A stretch of DNA of 64,000 nt, from assembly GCA_020544565.1 (NCBI GenBank), contig CP078014.1, forward strand, positions 124,001 to 188,000, written 5' to 3'. Source of the DNA: Bradyrhizobiaceae bacterium (GTDB taxonomy: Bacteria > Pseudomonadota > Alphaproteobacteria > Rhizobiales > Xanthobacteraceae). The notes below the pieces were generated by a model. It did no database searches, was not told where the DNA came from, and saw only the letters and a program-made list of their open reading frames with translations. The translations under genes and the position numbers were made by a program. Of the stretch, positions 8,492 through 19,442 are shown one piece after another. The first letter of the stretch is position 1, and each line of letters begins with the position of its first letter.

Positions 8492-8523
8492 AACCGTCGA
8501 TGAATCGAATGGATCGGACTTTC

Positions 8524-8593
8524 AGCCAAGTTTCTGCAGCCAAGTTTCTGCAGCCAGGTTTCCGCAGCCAGGTTTCCGCAGCCAAGTTTCTGC
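8524..8593. repeat. Five tandem copies of a 14-bp unit
   Basis: Copies 1, 2 and 5 are AGCCAAGTTTCTGC; copies 3 and 4 are AGCCAGGTTTCCGC. They abut without spacers and begin 32 bases upstream of the ydcH start at 8491. The paired C/T and A/G changes in the two middle copies show duplication of a two-copy block or gene conversion. The unit is not divisible by three and the stretch is not convincingly coding. Confidence 0.9.
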
Positions 8594-8940
8594 CGGAAAT
8601 AAGGCCGCCCGCCAGGCGGCGGGATGGTTCCCGTTGTTCTGTCATCGCAGAAAATCGTGGCGACTTCCAGCTAACGCTAACGCGACGCGGGCTTCCTCAC
8701 AATTCGTTTCAAGGAATTGAATATTTCGGAAGCCCTATTTCATTCCGGTATCGACAGTTTCCTTGGGTGATGTACACTTGAAGCTTCGGGGTGAGTGAGG
8801 CGGAAGCGCAGTCCGGTTTTGCCTTTGAATTCATTCCCGTTTGGCAAGGAGAAAGGAGCGCGTTTCTTCACGCGAACCGGTCGCCACGTCGCTTGAAGAC
8901 GCGCTGTCACCTTGAGGTCCACTAGTAGAGGAGACTTCTC
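8594..8940. other. Non-coding gap between divergent ydcH genes
   Basis: I see no gene here. It must carry promoters for one or both ydcH genes. GAGGAGAC just before 8941 is the ribosome site of the right-hand gene. A short AT-richer part lies near 8700-8780. No hairpin terminator or known riboswitch was recognised. Confidence 0.5.
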
Positions 8941-9126
8941 ATGGCAATTCAGGCGCATCTCGTTGAACTGGAACGCAAGCACGAAGTTCTGGAAAACGAA
9001 TTGCACGAGGCCCTCCAGCATCTTTCCACCGACGACCTCCAGATCATCGAGTTGAAGCGCCGCAAACTGGTGCTCAAGGACCAGATCGAGCGGATCAAGC
9101 ACTCCGCCAATTCGACGGTCCACTAG
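8941..9126 (+). CDS. YdcH-family (DUF465) small protein
   Basis: The 61-residue protein MAIQAHLVELERKHEVLENE.. ends in IELKRRKLVLKDQIERIK, the DUF465 hallmark. It is almost all helix and highly charged. GAGGAGAC lies about 7 bases before the ATG. It is divergent from the second family member at 8285-8491, with the 14-bp tandem repeat between them. The biological role of the family is not established. Confidence 0.9.
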   Translation: MAIQAHLVELERKHEVLENELHEALQHLSTDDLQIIELKRRKLVLKDQIERIKHSANSTVH

Positions 9127-9252
9127 TCCTTCCCAACATTCATCAACGGATCGGGGCCCAGGTTGCGGCGTCCTTGCCGCGGCCGGCCTTGATCGGTTGC
9201 GGCCGCGTGAGGGTGGCCGCGCCAGGGTGAGCGCGGGCTCACAAACGCAGGA

Positions 9253-10362
9253 TTACGAACGCACGTCCGCAAGACGCGTGACCTCGTCCGCGATCGCCAG
9301 CGATGAGGTCAGGCCGGGCGATTCGATCCCGAACAGGTTGATCAGACCACCGACCCCGTGGGCGTCCGCCCCCTGGATCAGGAAGTCCTGCCGCGCCACG
9401 GCGGGAGGAACGATCTTCGGCCGGATTCCGGCATAGCTCGGTGTCAGCGCGCCGTCCGGCAACGCCGGCCAGTAGCGCCGGATGGCGGGATAAAACCGCT
9501 CTGCCCGGGCCGGGTCCACGGTGTAGTTCACGCTATCGACCCATTCCACGTCCGGGCCGAACTTGGCCTGTCCGCCGAGATCGATGGTCAGGTGGACGCC
9601 GAGGCCGCCGGGCTCCGGCACCGGATAAATCAGCCGCGAGAACGGCGCCCGCGTGCTGCAACTGAAGTAGTTGCCCTTGGCGTAATAGGCGGTGGGGATG
9701 CGGTCGAGCGGCAGGCCGTCGATGGCGCGCGCCACCGCCGGCGCGTCGAGCCCGGCCGCATTGATCAGGAGCCGGCAATGGAGTGACAGCGGCGCGTCGA
9801 GGCCGATGTCCAGCTCAAAGCCATCCGCCACCGCCCTCGCGTGTCGCAGCGGCGCATGGAATGCCAGTGCGCCGCCCGCGTCTTCGATGTCGCCGCGCAG
9901 CGCCAGCATATAGGCGTGGCTGTCGACGATGCCGGTGGAGGGCGACAGCAGCGCGCCGACGCAATCAAGCGCGGGTTCAAGCGCGCGCGCCTCCGCGCTG
10001 GACAGCACGCGCAGGTCATCGACGCCATTGGCTTCGGCATGGGCCTTGATCGATGCGAGCTTTTCGCGCTCGCCCTCGGCGGTCGCCACGATCAGCTTGC
10101 CGCAGCGGCGATACGGCACGCCATGATCTTCGCAATAGGCGTAAAGCGCCTGCCGGCCGGCCACGCACAGCCGCGCCATCAGGCTTCCCGGCGGATAGTA
10201 GATGCCGGCGTGGATCACTTCGCTGTTGCGCGACGACGTGCCGGTGCCGATGTCTCCGGCCGCCTCGACGACGATGACCTCGATGCCGGCACGCGCAAGC
10301 CGCCTTGCGACGGCAAGGCCGACCACGCCCGCACCGACGACGACGCACTCAACCCTGTCCAT
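9253..10362 (-). CDS. FAD-dependent oxidoreductase, L-2-hydroxyglutarate oxidase-like
   Basis: This 369-residue DAO-family flavoprotein starts with the FAD-binding [20 protein letters not shown] motif, followed by [20 protein letters not shown], typical of the LhgO/YgaF group that oxidises L-2-hydroxyglutarate to 2-oxoglutarate and passes electrons to quinone. The C-terminal [11 protein letters not shown] and [15 protein letters not shown] segments also match that group. It stands alone between the ydcH genes and the divergent GGDEF-EAL gene. Alternative substrates within the DAO family (for example glycerol 3-phosphate or sarcosine) fit less well because of the [10 protein letters not shown] motif. 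Confidence 0.88.
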   Translation of the reverse strand: MDRVECVVVGAGVVGLAVARRLARAGIEVIVVEAAGDIGTGTSSRNSEVIHAGIYYPPGSLMARLCVAGRQALYAYCEDHGVPYRRCGKLIVATAEGEREKLASIKAHAEANGVDDLRVLSSAEARALEPALDCVGALLSPSTGIVDSHAYMLALRGDIEDAGGALAFHAPLRHARAVADGFELDIGLDAPLSLHCRLLINAAGLDAPAVARAIDGLPLDRIPTAYYAKGNYFSCSTRAPFSRLIYPVPEPGGLGVHLTIDLGGQAKFGPDVEWVDSVNYTVDPARAERFYPAIRRYWPALPDGALTPSYAGIRPKIVPPAVARQDFLIQGADAHGVGGLINLFGIESPGLTSSLAIADEVTRLADVRS

Positions 10363-10597
10363 TGCGCAATCGCCTTCCTGTCATGCGTCGCAATCGCCGT
10401 TGCTTTTCAGCGCCGCCGTTCGATGTCGCCGCCTGCGCGAACGGTTCCGTGGCGGCGCGGCGGGCATTACGCTTTCTTAAGCATAGGAGCCTGTTTTCGC
10501 GCATCCCCATCACATTGTCTTGTGGCGCAGGGTACGCGTTTACCCGATTCAAAGAGATGCAACCAGAGACTGCTGCCGAAGAATTCTCGGAATTGTA

Positions 10598-13303
10598 ATG
10601 ACCGGCTGGCAGAAGCAAGCACCTTTCGCGACAGCAATCCTCGCAGGGAGCGCGGCGTGGTGCGTTGCCTGCGTTGCAGCGCCCGCCGTGGCCGTCGCGC
10701 AGATCGTCGCCCATCCGGACGGCTCGTTCTCTGCGTCCGCGCCGCCCGAAACCTCCCGCATCATGATCTGGCAGATCATGATCGCGAGCTTTTTGGTCGT
10801 CTGCTTCCTCGTCTCGGTTACCCTCTGGATCTCGACCGCGCTGCGTAAAGTCCGCCACGCCAATATCCGGCGCGCGGCTTTCGTCGCAGGCGCGCTCAAC
10901 AACCTGAGCCACGGCATTGTCATGGTCGATGCGCGCAAGCGCATCGTCTTCTGCAATGACCGCTATCTTCAGATCTACGGGCTGAGCCGCTCCGACATCG
11001 TCCCCGGCATGACCGGTCGCGAACTGAGCGAACTGCGGGCCCGGCGCGGGCTGCTCGAGGGCTCGATCGACGACTACTACCAGAATGCCCGAGGTCCCAA
11101 CGGACAGGTGTCCGAACTGCCCGACGGCCGCATGATTCTTGTCAAGCAGCGCGACCTGCCCAACGGTGGCATGGTGTCCACCCACGAGGACTGCACCGCA
11201 CAGCGTGCGATGTCGCGGGAACTGGCGACCACCAAGAAATTCCTCGAATCGGTGATCGACAACATTCCGGTCTGTGTCGCCGCCAAGAGCATCGAGGACG
11301 GCCGCTACATTTTCGCCAACCGGGCGTTCGAGCAGTTCTCCGGCCTGAGCCGGGACGAGATCATCGGCGCCACCGCGCGCGAGATCTATCATCCGGACGC
11401 GGCCGCGGCGGTGATCGAACTTGACCGGCAGGTGCTCGAATCCGAGAGCGGGCAGACCCGCACCGAACTGCCGATCGATCACAAGGGCGACAACCGCCTT
11501 GTCGCCTGCAACCGCATGATCGCGCGCAACGAACAGGGCGAGCCCGAATTCCTGGTCTCGCTGTTCGAAGATGTGACCGAGCGCCGTTCGCTGTCCCGAG
11601 AAATCCAGAGCGCCAAGAAATTCCTCGAACTGGTCGTGGACAACATTCCGGTGGCGCTGATCGTCAAGCGGCTGAGCGACGGGCAATACGTCCTGGCCAA
11701 TCGCGGCGTGGAGGCGACCCTGCATCGCCGTCGCGAGGAGGTGATCGGCCGGACCATCGAAAGCATCTACAATCCGGCCGACGCCAAATTCATCCTCAGG
11801 CAGGACGAGGACGCCGTCCGCAAGAAGGGCATCGTCACCGAGGAGCACCCGATCCAGACCGAGCATGGCCTGCGGCTGTTCCTGACCCGGCGCGTCACCG
11901 TGCTCGACGACAACGGCGAGCCGCAATATCTCATCAAGACGAACGAAGACATCACCGACCGGCGCGAAGCCGAATCGCGCATGGCCCACATGGCCTATCA
12001 CGACGCGCTGACCGGGCTGCCGAACCGCGTCGCCTTCCTGCAGGCGCTGGAGCAGATGATCGACGCCTGCAAGGATGGCGGCGAGGAATTCGCGATCTTG
12101 TCGATCGATCTCGATCGACTGAAGGAAATCAACGACGTGTTCGGCCACGAAATCGGCGACAAGCTGCTGATCGAGGTATCGCGCCGGATCGAACAGGTCG
12201 CGTCCGGCGGCGTCGTGGCGCGGCTCAGCGGCGACGAGTTCGGTCTCATCATCGACGGCGAACAGCCGGCCGCCGCGAGGGCGCTCGCGGCGCGGCTGTC
12301 GCAGACGATGCAGACCGAGTTCGTATTTGACGGCCGTTCGCTGCGCATGGGCCTCACCATCGGCGTCTCGGTGTTCCCGAGCAACGGGCGGGATGCGGAA
12401 ACGCTGCTCACCAATGCCGACACCGCCCTGTTCCGTGCCAAGGCGCAGTCGCGCGGATCGGTCAATTTCTTCGACAACGACATGGACCAGCAGGTGCGCG
12501 ACCGCCGCCTGCTGCATCAGGATCTGGCGCGGGCGATCCGGCGGGGCGAGTTGTCGCTGCATTATCAGCCGCTGATGCGCGCCCATCGCCAGGTCACGGA
12601 CGATCATGTGCTAGGCTTCGAGGCGCTGGCGCGCTGGGTTCATCCGACCCGTGGATTCGTTTCGCCCGGCACGTTCATTCCGCTCGCCGAGGAAAGCGGC
12701 CTGATCGTCGAAATGGGGGAATGGATCCTGCGCGAAGCCTGCCGCGAGGCGGCGTCGTGGCCGAAGCCCCTGCAGATCGCGGTCAATCTCTCGCCCGCCC
12801 AATTCCTGCATGGCGATCTGGTCGGTCTGGTGCATTCCATCCTTGTCGAAACCGGCCTGTCGCCCAGCCGCCTCGAACTGGAAATCACCGAAGGCGTGCT
12901 GATCGAGGATTTCGACCGCGGCCTCGCGCTGCTGCGCCGGCTGAAGGCGCTCGGGGTGCGGATCGCGATGGATGATTTCGGCAGCGGCTATTCGTCGCTC
13001 ACCTATCTGCAGTCGTTCCCGTTCGACAAGATCAAGATCGATCGTGCCTTCGTCATGAATCTGGGCTGCAATGCGCAGTCGGCGGCGATCATCCGCGCCA
13101 TGGTCGGCCTCGGCCACGGTCTCGGCATCCTGATCGTGGCGGAGGGCGTCGAAACGCAGGAGCAGCTCAGCTTCCTGGCGGATGAAACCTGCGATCAGGT
13201 GCAGGGCTATCTCCTCGGCAAGCCCGGGCCGATCGAGAATTATGCGGAATGGATCGGGCGCGCTGCCGGTGCCGACACGGCCAGGGCGCTGCGGGTCGGT
13301 TGA
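10598..13303 (+). CDS. PAS-PAS-PAS-GGDEF-EAL cyclic di-GMP signalling protein
   Basis: This 901-residue membrane protein has a signal or first transmembrane segment (residues 10-35), a second near 50-75, then PAS domains starting near residues 97, 215 and 341, a GGDEF domain (about 470-625) and an EAL domain (about 650-890). The cyclase motif reads SGDEF (residues 544-548), and no RxxD I-site precedes it. The EAL half looks fully active: EALARW at 675, DDFGSGYSS, the catalytic-lysine segment KIKIDRAFV and EGVETQEQL. It is therefore probably mainly a phosphodiesterase, with the GGDEF half perhaps a GTP-binding regulator or weak cyclase. Start ATG 10598 gives a membrane-targeting N-terminus. 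Confidence 0.92.
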   Translation: MTGWQKQAPFATAILAGSAAWCVACVAAPAVAVAQIVAHPDGSFSASAPPETSRIMIWQIMIASFLVVCFLVSVTLWISTALRKVRHANIRRAAFVAGALNNLSHGIVMVDARKRIVFCNDRYLQIYGLSRSDIVPGMTGRELSELRARRGLLEGSIDDYYQNARGPNGQVSELPDGRMILVKQRDLPNGGMVSTHEDCTAQRAMSRELATTKKFLESVIDNIPVCVAAKSIEDGRYIFANRAFEQFSGLSRDEIIGATAREIYHPDAAAAVIELDRQVLESESGQTRTELPIDHKGDNRLVACNRMIARNEQGEPEFLVSLFEDVTERRSLSREIQSAKKFLELVVDNIPVALIVKRLSDGQYVLANRGVEATLHRRREEVIGRTIESIYNPADAKFILRQDEDAVRKKGIVTEEHPIQTEHGLRLFLTRRVTVLDDNGEPQYLIKTNEDITDRREAESRMAHMAYHDALTGLPNRVAFLQALEQMIDACKDGGEEFAILSIDLDRLKEINDVFGHEIGDKLLIEVSRRIEQVASGGVVARLSGDEFGLIIDGEQPAAARALAARLSQTMQTEFVFDGRSLRMGLTIGVSVFPSNGRDAETLLTNADTALFRAKAQSRGSVNFFDNDMDQQVRDRRLLHQDLARAIRRGELSLHYQPLMRAHRQVTDDHVLGFEALARWVHPTRGFVSPGTFIPLAEESGLIVEMGEWILREACREAASWPKPLQIAVNLSPAQFLHGDLVGLVHSILVETGLSPSRLELEITEGVLIEDFDRGLALLRRLKALGVRIAMDDFGSGYSSLTYLQSFPFDKIKIDRAFVMNLGCNAQSAAIIRAMVGLGHGLGILIVAEGVETQEQLSFLADETCDQVQGYLLGKPGPIENYAEWIGRAAGADTARALRVG

Positions 13304-13529
13304 CGTCCGCGGCCGAAACCAGCTTGCATTTGCCCGCGGTTCAAGCAAGTTCTAGGAAAATCAGCCAGATCGTCGCGCCGCGGATGTCCGGTCGCGACAC
13401 GAGTCATGGATTCCAGAACAATCGCGACATGATCCACGCTTTCCCAGCCTGTGACCACGACGTTATTGCGCCCGCAACGATGGAATCGGCCTGCAATGGC
13501 CATGGTCTCGAAACCGTGACGGCGGTGGC

Positions 13530-14641
<1,112 letters not shown>

Positions 14642-14645
<4 letters not shown>

Positions 14646-15553
14646 GCGGGCGCGCGATCTTTACCCGTCCGGCGCGGCTCGCGGCCGTGGCGCCTTACCT
14701 GTGGATGATCGTCTTCTTCCTGGTGCCGTTCGGCTTCGTGCTCAAGATCGCGCTGTCGCAGACGGCGATCGCCCAGCCGCCTTACGTGCCGGTATTCGAT
14801 CCCGCGGCGGGGTGGCAGGCGTTGACGTCCGCGCTGGGCGCGCTGTCGCTCGACAATTTCAGGCTGCTGGCGTCGGACGATCTCTACCTGCACGCCTATG
14901 GTCGCAGCCTCGCGGTGGCTGTCGCCGGTACCGCCATTCTGCTCGTGATCGGCTACCCGATGGCCTACGGCATGGCGCGGCTGCCGAGGCGCTGGCAGCC
15001 GATCGTGATGATGCTGGTCATCATTCCGTTCTGGACCTCGTTCCTGATCCGCATCTATGCGTGGATCAACATCCTTCAGCACGACGGCGTGCTCAACAGG
15101 CTGCTGCTCGCGCTCGGCCTCGTCGACAAGCCGCTGGTCTGGCTTTCGACCGATACGGCGATGTATCTCGGCATCGTCTATTCCTACTTCCCCTTCATGA
15201 TCCTGCCGCTCTATGCGACCTTGTCGAAGATGGACGACACGCTGCTGGAAGCCGCCGCCGACCTCGGCTGCTCGCGCCTCGCCGCGTTCCGGCTGGTGAC
15301 GCTGCCGCTGTCGTTGCCGGGCATCGGCGCGGGCGTTGTGTTGTGCTTCATTCCCATCATTGGCGAGTTCGTCATTCCCGATCTGCTCGCCGGCTCCGAT
15401 CGCATGATGATCGGCCAGACGTTGTGGCTCGAGTTCTTCACCAACAAGGACTGGCCGGTGGCCTCCGCCATCGCCGTGGTGCTGCTGGGATTGTTGCTGG
15501 TGCCGCTTCTGATCTATGAGCGGCTGCAGCGTCGCCATCTGGAGGCCAGCTGA
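14642..15553 (+). CDS. potH: ABC importer permease, PotH/PotB type
   Basis: This 303-residue inner-membrane permease has about six helices and a cytoplasmic EAA loop: LLEAAADLGCSRLAAFRLVTLPLSLPGI, the docking site for the ATPase. PFWTSFLIRIYAW matches the PotB/PotH group. The start overlaps the ATPase stop (ATGA) and the stop overlaps the next start (TGATG), so translation of all three is coupled. Confidence 0.9.
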
Positions 15554-16368
15554 TGGCCACGCGCGTCGCACGCATGTCAGCCTTCAATATGGCTTCGGTG
15601 GCGCTGGGGCTGGTGTTTCTCTACGTACCCATCGTCATCCTGGTGATCTATTCGTTCAATGCGTCGCAACTGGTCGGCGTATGGGGCGGCTGGTCGCTGC
15701 GCTGGTACGTCGAACTGTTCAACGACCAGGCCATGCTGTCGGCGGTGTGGATGAGCGTGCGGGTAGCATTTTGCGCTGCCACGGCGGCGACGGTGCTGGG
15801 GACGCTCGCCGCGGTGGGGCTGGCCCGCGGGGCGCGGTTCAGGGGACGCACGCTGTTTTCCGGCATGCTCTACGCGCCGCTGGTGATGCCGGAAGTCATC
15901 ACCGGTCTGTCATTGTTGTTGCTGTTTGTCGCGGTCGATGCCGGGCGCGGATTCTGGACCGTCACTATCGCGCACACCACGCTTACCATGTGCTTCGTCA
16001 CGGTCGTGGTGCAATCGCGCCTGAACGGTCTCGACCGCAGCCTGGAGGAGGCGGCGATGGACCTCGGCTGCGGCCCGGTGCAGGCGTTTCTGGCCGTGAC
16101 GCTGCCCCTGATGCTGCCGTCGATTGCCGCCGGGTGGATGCTGGCGTTCACGCTGTCGCTGGACGATCTGGTGATCGCGAGCTTTACCACCGGCCCCGGA
16201 TCGTCGACGCTGCCGATCCGGATCTATTCCGAGGTGAGGCTGGGGGTGAAGCCCGAGATCAACGCGATCTGCACGCTGGTGATCGCGGCAGTGGCGTTGG
16301 TGATCGTCGCGGCGTCGCTCGCGTCCAAGCTCACCAGCGAGCAGGGCGATAGCGCCGCGCCGCTTTAA
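15553..16368 (+). CDS. potI: ABC importer permease, PotI/PotC type
   Basis: This is the second permease, 271 residues and about six helices. It has the EAA loop LEEAAMDLGCGPVQAFLAVTLP and the PotC/PotI hallmark LDDLVIASFTTGPGSSTLP. It begins at ATG 15553, sharing a base with the previous stop. Its own stop overlaps that of the convergent AsmA-family gene by about 4 bases, leaving no room for a separate terminator. Confidence 0.9.
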   Translation: MATRVARMSAFNMASVALGLVFLYVPIVILVIYSFNASQLVGVWGGWSLRWYVELFNDQAMLSAVWMSVRVAFCAATAATVLGTLAAVGLARGARFRGRTLFSGMLYAPLVMPEVITGLSLLLLFVAVDAGRGFWTVTIAHTTLTMCFVTVVVQSRLNGLDRSLEEAAMDLGCGPVQAFLAVTLPLMLPSIAAGWMLAFTLSLDDLVIASFTTGPGSSTLPIRIYSEVRLGVKPEINAICTLVIAAVALVIVAASLASKLTSEQGDSAAPL

Positions 16369-18428
16369 TCGGCTTTTTCGGAATGTGACTCGGGATGTGG
16401 TTCAGAACGCGATGGGGCCGCTCCCGACGGACCTGTCGCGCTCGCCGCGGCTGGCGCGGGCGAGGCCGATGCCGTGGGCGCCGCGGACTGCGGCTGCGCC
16501 ACCGGTTCTGCGGCCGGCTTTTTCCCGCCGCCGGTCAGACGATCGATCACGGATTTCACCGCGTCGCGGGCTTTGCGCTCCCTCAGCGAGTCCAGCAGCG
16601 GCGCCGAGGCCGGCGAGCGGCGGATCAGCGCATCCGAATCCGGGAATACCAGCGGATCGTCCCACGGGCCCTGCACCACGAACGGAAGCTGGAAGGTCGG
16701 AGGGGCGTTGTTGGGAGCGACGAGACTGGCGACGCCCTTGAGGTCGTATTCGCGCGCCGGGACCGACGCCGTGCCGGTCATCAGCACGCGGGTGGTCGAT
16801 CCTTCGATGCGCGCGTCTTCCGCCGTAGCGACGCCGTCGCGGAAGCGAATCGCGATGTTCATGGTGTCGAACGGCGTGCTGCCGCTGCGGAAATTGCCGG
16901 CGCCGGACAGCGGGCGGCGCTCCAGTCGCTTCAGGAGCTGTTCGATGTTCAGGCCGCCGATCGCGCCGTCACGGCCGGTCAGCGTCGCGGTGCCATCGAG
17001 CGACTGCGCCAGCGCGAACGGACTTGAGCCGGTCGCCTCCACGGCGAGGCCGAGATTGCCGCGGCCGCTGAGGCGGTTGATGCCCAACAACTCGCTGGCG
17101 AACGACGCCAGATCGATATCGGTGAACTGGAATTGCGCCTTGACGTCGGCGACGGCGTCCGAATGCGCGATCCCGAGCGAGCCCTTGAGAATGCCGCCGT
17201 AGATCTGCGCTTCCCCGACGCTCACGGCGAGGGTGCCGTTGCGCAGGCTGGCGCCGAGCGCGGTGCGGCCGAGCCGGGAGGAGCCGATCGTCGCTTTCGC
17301 CGCCGACAGCCGCATGTCGAGGTCGGTCGCCGACAGCCCGCCGAGATCGAACATCTGCCGGTTCCACTCGCGCGCACCGCTGGCCAGCAGGCGGACCGTC
17401 TCGATATAGGGCGTGAAATCGAGCGCCTCGGCGGCCAGCGTCGCCTGCACGATCTGCCGGTCGTTGTTGCTGTAGCTGATGACGCCCTCGGCGGTATTGC
17501 CGTCGAGTTCGACGTTGACGTTGGTCAACGCCATCGCCTCGCCCACGGCGTTGGCGCGCGCCTTGAGGGAAAAGCGCCCGAGGCCACCGGTGCCGGGCGC
17601 CGGCTGCCCGGCCCAGCGCAGCGCGTTGCGCAGCGAGGGGCCGTCGGCGCTGACCGTTCCTTCCATCATCAGGCTGGTGCGGTTGGCGATCGCGCCGTCG
17701 AAGGCGAATTTCAGCGGCGCGCTGGCGGCGCGGATCTTCAGCCCGGAGCGGTCTCCCGACAGCGCTGCGATGAAATCGGCGATGCTGAGCGCGCCATCGA
17801 TCCGCTCGCCGCGCCAGTCGAATTGCCCGGTGGCGGCGAACGCGCGGGAGATCGACGGCCACGCCAGCGACAGGTCGATGCCGCTGACGGTCTCCGCGAT
17901 GCCGTGGGCGTCGCTGGTGTAGACGAGGGTGCCGTCCTTGATCATGATTTCGGAGAACGACACCGGGCTGTCGATGCCGGGCTTGATGGTGCGCGCCAGC
18001 GTTTCGACGATGCGGGTCCAGTTGCTGCCGCCCTGCGCCTTGCGGGTCACGTTGATCCGCGGCTCAGTCAGGGTCACGTCGGCGATTTCGTAGCGTCGCA
18101 GCAGCAGCGGCAACAGGCGCAGATGGGCGGTCAGTTCATCGACGGTGAGCGGTTCGTCGGCGGTGTCGCTGCCGGGCGATCCCGCGCCTTTGAGGCCGAC
18201 CTGCTTCAGGGTGATGGCGCTGGTCGGGAAGATCGAGACATCGATCGCGCCATTGACCATCAGGTCGAGGCCGGTGGCGGCGCGAATCTGCTTTTCAACC
18301 GAGGCCCGCACGGCGTCGCGGTCGGTCGTCCAGGAGATCGCCGCGAGTCCCAGCAGCGCGGCAGCCAGCAACACCGCAATCGGCATGCCGAGGCGCTTTA
18401 TCCCTTGGGCCATCGTCAATGAGATCAT
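16365..18428 (-). CDS. AsmA-family inner-membrane-anchored protein
   Basis: The protein is 687 residues (682 from ATG 18413). A single transmembrane segment (about residues 13-33, MPIAVLLAAALLGLAAIS) anchors a large periplasmic beta-rich AsmA domain. The C-terminal AsmA_2-like part runs LNIEQLLKRLERRPLSG.. GSTPFDTMNIAIRFRDG.. EYDLKGVASL. The last 60 residues are Ala/Pro/Ser-rich and probably disordered. AsmA-like proteins are bridge-type proteins linked to phospholipid traffic and outer-membrane assembly. It faces convergent potI with a 4-base overlap. Two possible starts exist, neither with a strong ribosome site. Confidence 0.88.
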   Translation of the reverse strand: MISLTMAQGIKRLGMPIAVLLAAALLGLAAISWTTDRDAVRASVEKQIRAATGLDLMVNGAIDVSIFPTSAITLKQVGLKGAGSPGSDTADEPLTVDELTAHLRLLPLLLRRYEIADVTLTEPRINVTRKAQGGSNWTRIVETLARTIKPGIDSPVSFSEIMIKDGTLVYTSDAHGIAETVSGIDLSLAWPSISRAFAATGQFDWRGERIDGALSIADFIAALSGDRSGLKIRAASAPLKFAFDGAIANRTSLMMEGTVSADGPSLRNALRWAGQPAPGTGGLGRFSLKARANAVGEAMALTNVNVELDGNTAEGVISYSNNDRQIVQATLAAEALDFTPYIETVRLLASGAREWNRQMFDLGGLSATDLDMRLSAAKATIGSSRLGRTALGASLRNGTLAVSVGEAQIYGGILKGSLGIAHSDAVADVKAQFQFTDIDLASFASELLGINRLSGRGNLGLAVEATGSSPFALAQSLDGTATLTGRDGAIGGLNIEQLLKRLERRPLSGAGNFRSGSTPFDTMNIAIRFRDGVATAEDARIEGSTTRVLMTGTASVPAREYDLKGVASLVAPNNAPPTFQLPFVVQGPWDDPLVFPDSDALIRRSPASAPLLDSLRERKARDAVKSVIDRLTGGGKKPAAEPVAQPQSAAPTASASPAPAAASATGPSGAAPSRSEPHPESHSEKAD

Positions 18429-18717
18429 CCAGGTTGTTGCGTGGCGGCGCGGGCGGACTCGGTCCGCCGGATGGCCGGCAACTTGATTGCTTTTCTTGGC
18501 TCTTTCAAGGCCGGAAGGCCGTTCCGGTGCTGCGGCTCGGTCAAAATGGCCGCCATCACGAGCGAAACCCGCCGGTGGCGGGAAAACGTCGCAGGATCGG
18601 CCACTCTGGCCGCCGCCGGAGCCGGTGGAGCGATTGACGCGTCTTGAAGATTCCGCCTAATAGTCATTATCCCGCTGCCCATCCGGCTACCTTTCCCTCC
18701 ATCAGGTTGGATCCCTC

Positions 18718-19419
18718 ATGAACAAGGTTTACCCCGACGCGAAATCCGCGCTCGAAGGCGTCGTCAAGGACGGCATGATGGTCATGTCCGGGGGCTTCGG
18801 CCTCTGCGGCATCGCCGAGACCCTGTCCGACGCGCTGCGCGACACCGGGGTGAAGAACCTGACCGTGGTGTCCAACAATGCCGGCGTCGATGGCATCGGG
18901 CTGAGCCGCCTTTTGGAAACCCGGCAGATCAAGAAGATGATCTCGTCCTATGTCGGCGAGAACAAGCTGTTCGCCCAGCAGTATCTCGCGGGCGAGCTTG
19001 AACTCGAATTCAATCCGCAGGGCACGCTGGCCGAGCGCATCCGCGCCGGCGGCGCGGGCATTCCCGCTTTCTACACCAAGACCGGCGTCGGCACGCTGAT
19101 CGCCGAGGGCAAGGAAGTGAAGGAATTCGACGGTCAGAAATACATCATGGAGACCGGTCTGTTCGGCGATCTCGCCATCGTCCATGCCTGGAAGGGCGAC
19201 ACCGCCGGCAACCTCGTCTACCGCAAGACCGCGCGCAACTTCAATCCGATGATGGCGACCGCCGCGAAGGTCACCGTCGTCGAAGTGGAGCATCTGGTGC
19301 CCGCGGGCGAGATCGATCCCGATCACATCCACACGCCGGGCATTTTCGTCCAGCGCATCGTCAAGGTCGATCCGGAATTGAAGCGGATCGAGCAGCGCAC
19401 CACGCGCAAGCGCGCCTAA
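18718..19419 (+). CDS. scoA: 3-oxoacid CoA-transferase subunit A
   Basis: With subunit B this enzyme swaps CoA between succinyl-CoA and acetoacetate (or a related 3-oxoacid), feeding ketone-body and PHB-derived carbon into acetyl-CoA. The 233-residue protein has the subunit A markers [29 protein letters not shown] and [16 protein letters not shown]. The subunit B gene starts 23 bases after its stop, in an operon. Two phasin genes lie about 4 kb downstream, which suggests polyhydroxybutyrate turnover. Confidence 0.95.
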   Translation: MNKVYPDAKSALEGVVKDGMMVMSGGFGLCGIAETLSDALRDTGVKNLTVVSNNAGVDGIGLSRLLETRQIKKMISSYVGENKLFAQQYLAGELELEFNPQGTLAERIRAGGAGIPAFYTKTGVGTLIAEGKEVKEFDGQKYIMETGLFGDLAIVHAWKGDTAGNLVYRKTARNFNPMMATAAKVTVVEVEHLVPAGEIDPDHIHTPGIFVQRIVKVDPELKRIEQRTTRKRA

Positions 19420-19442
19420 CCGTTTTCAGACAGGAGAGTCCC

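Noticed and set aside
8524..8593. CRISPR array
   Set aside because: The units abut directly with no spacers and are only 14 bp, so this is a simple tandem repeat. No cas genes are present.
10349..12607. 752-codon open frame on the minus strand
   Set aside because: It lies antisense to the well-supported PAS-GGDEF-EAL gene; its composition (His/Asp/Arg/Gly-rich, no motif) is typical of a shadow frame in GC-rich DNA.
18425..18682. Short frames on both strands between the AsmA gene and scoA
   Set aside because: They overlap the AsmA start, overlap each other, and have no motif; more likely a promoter region.
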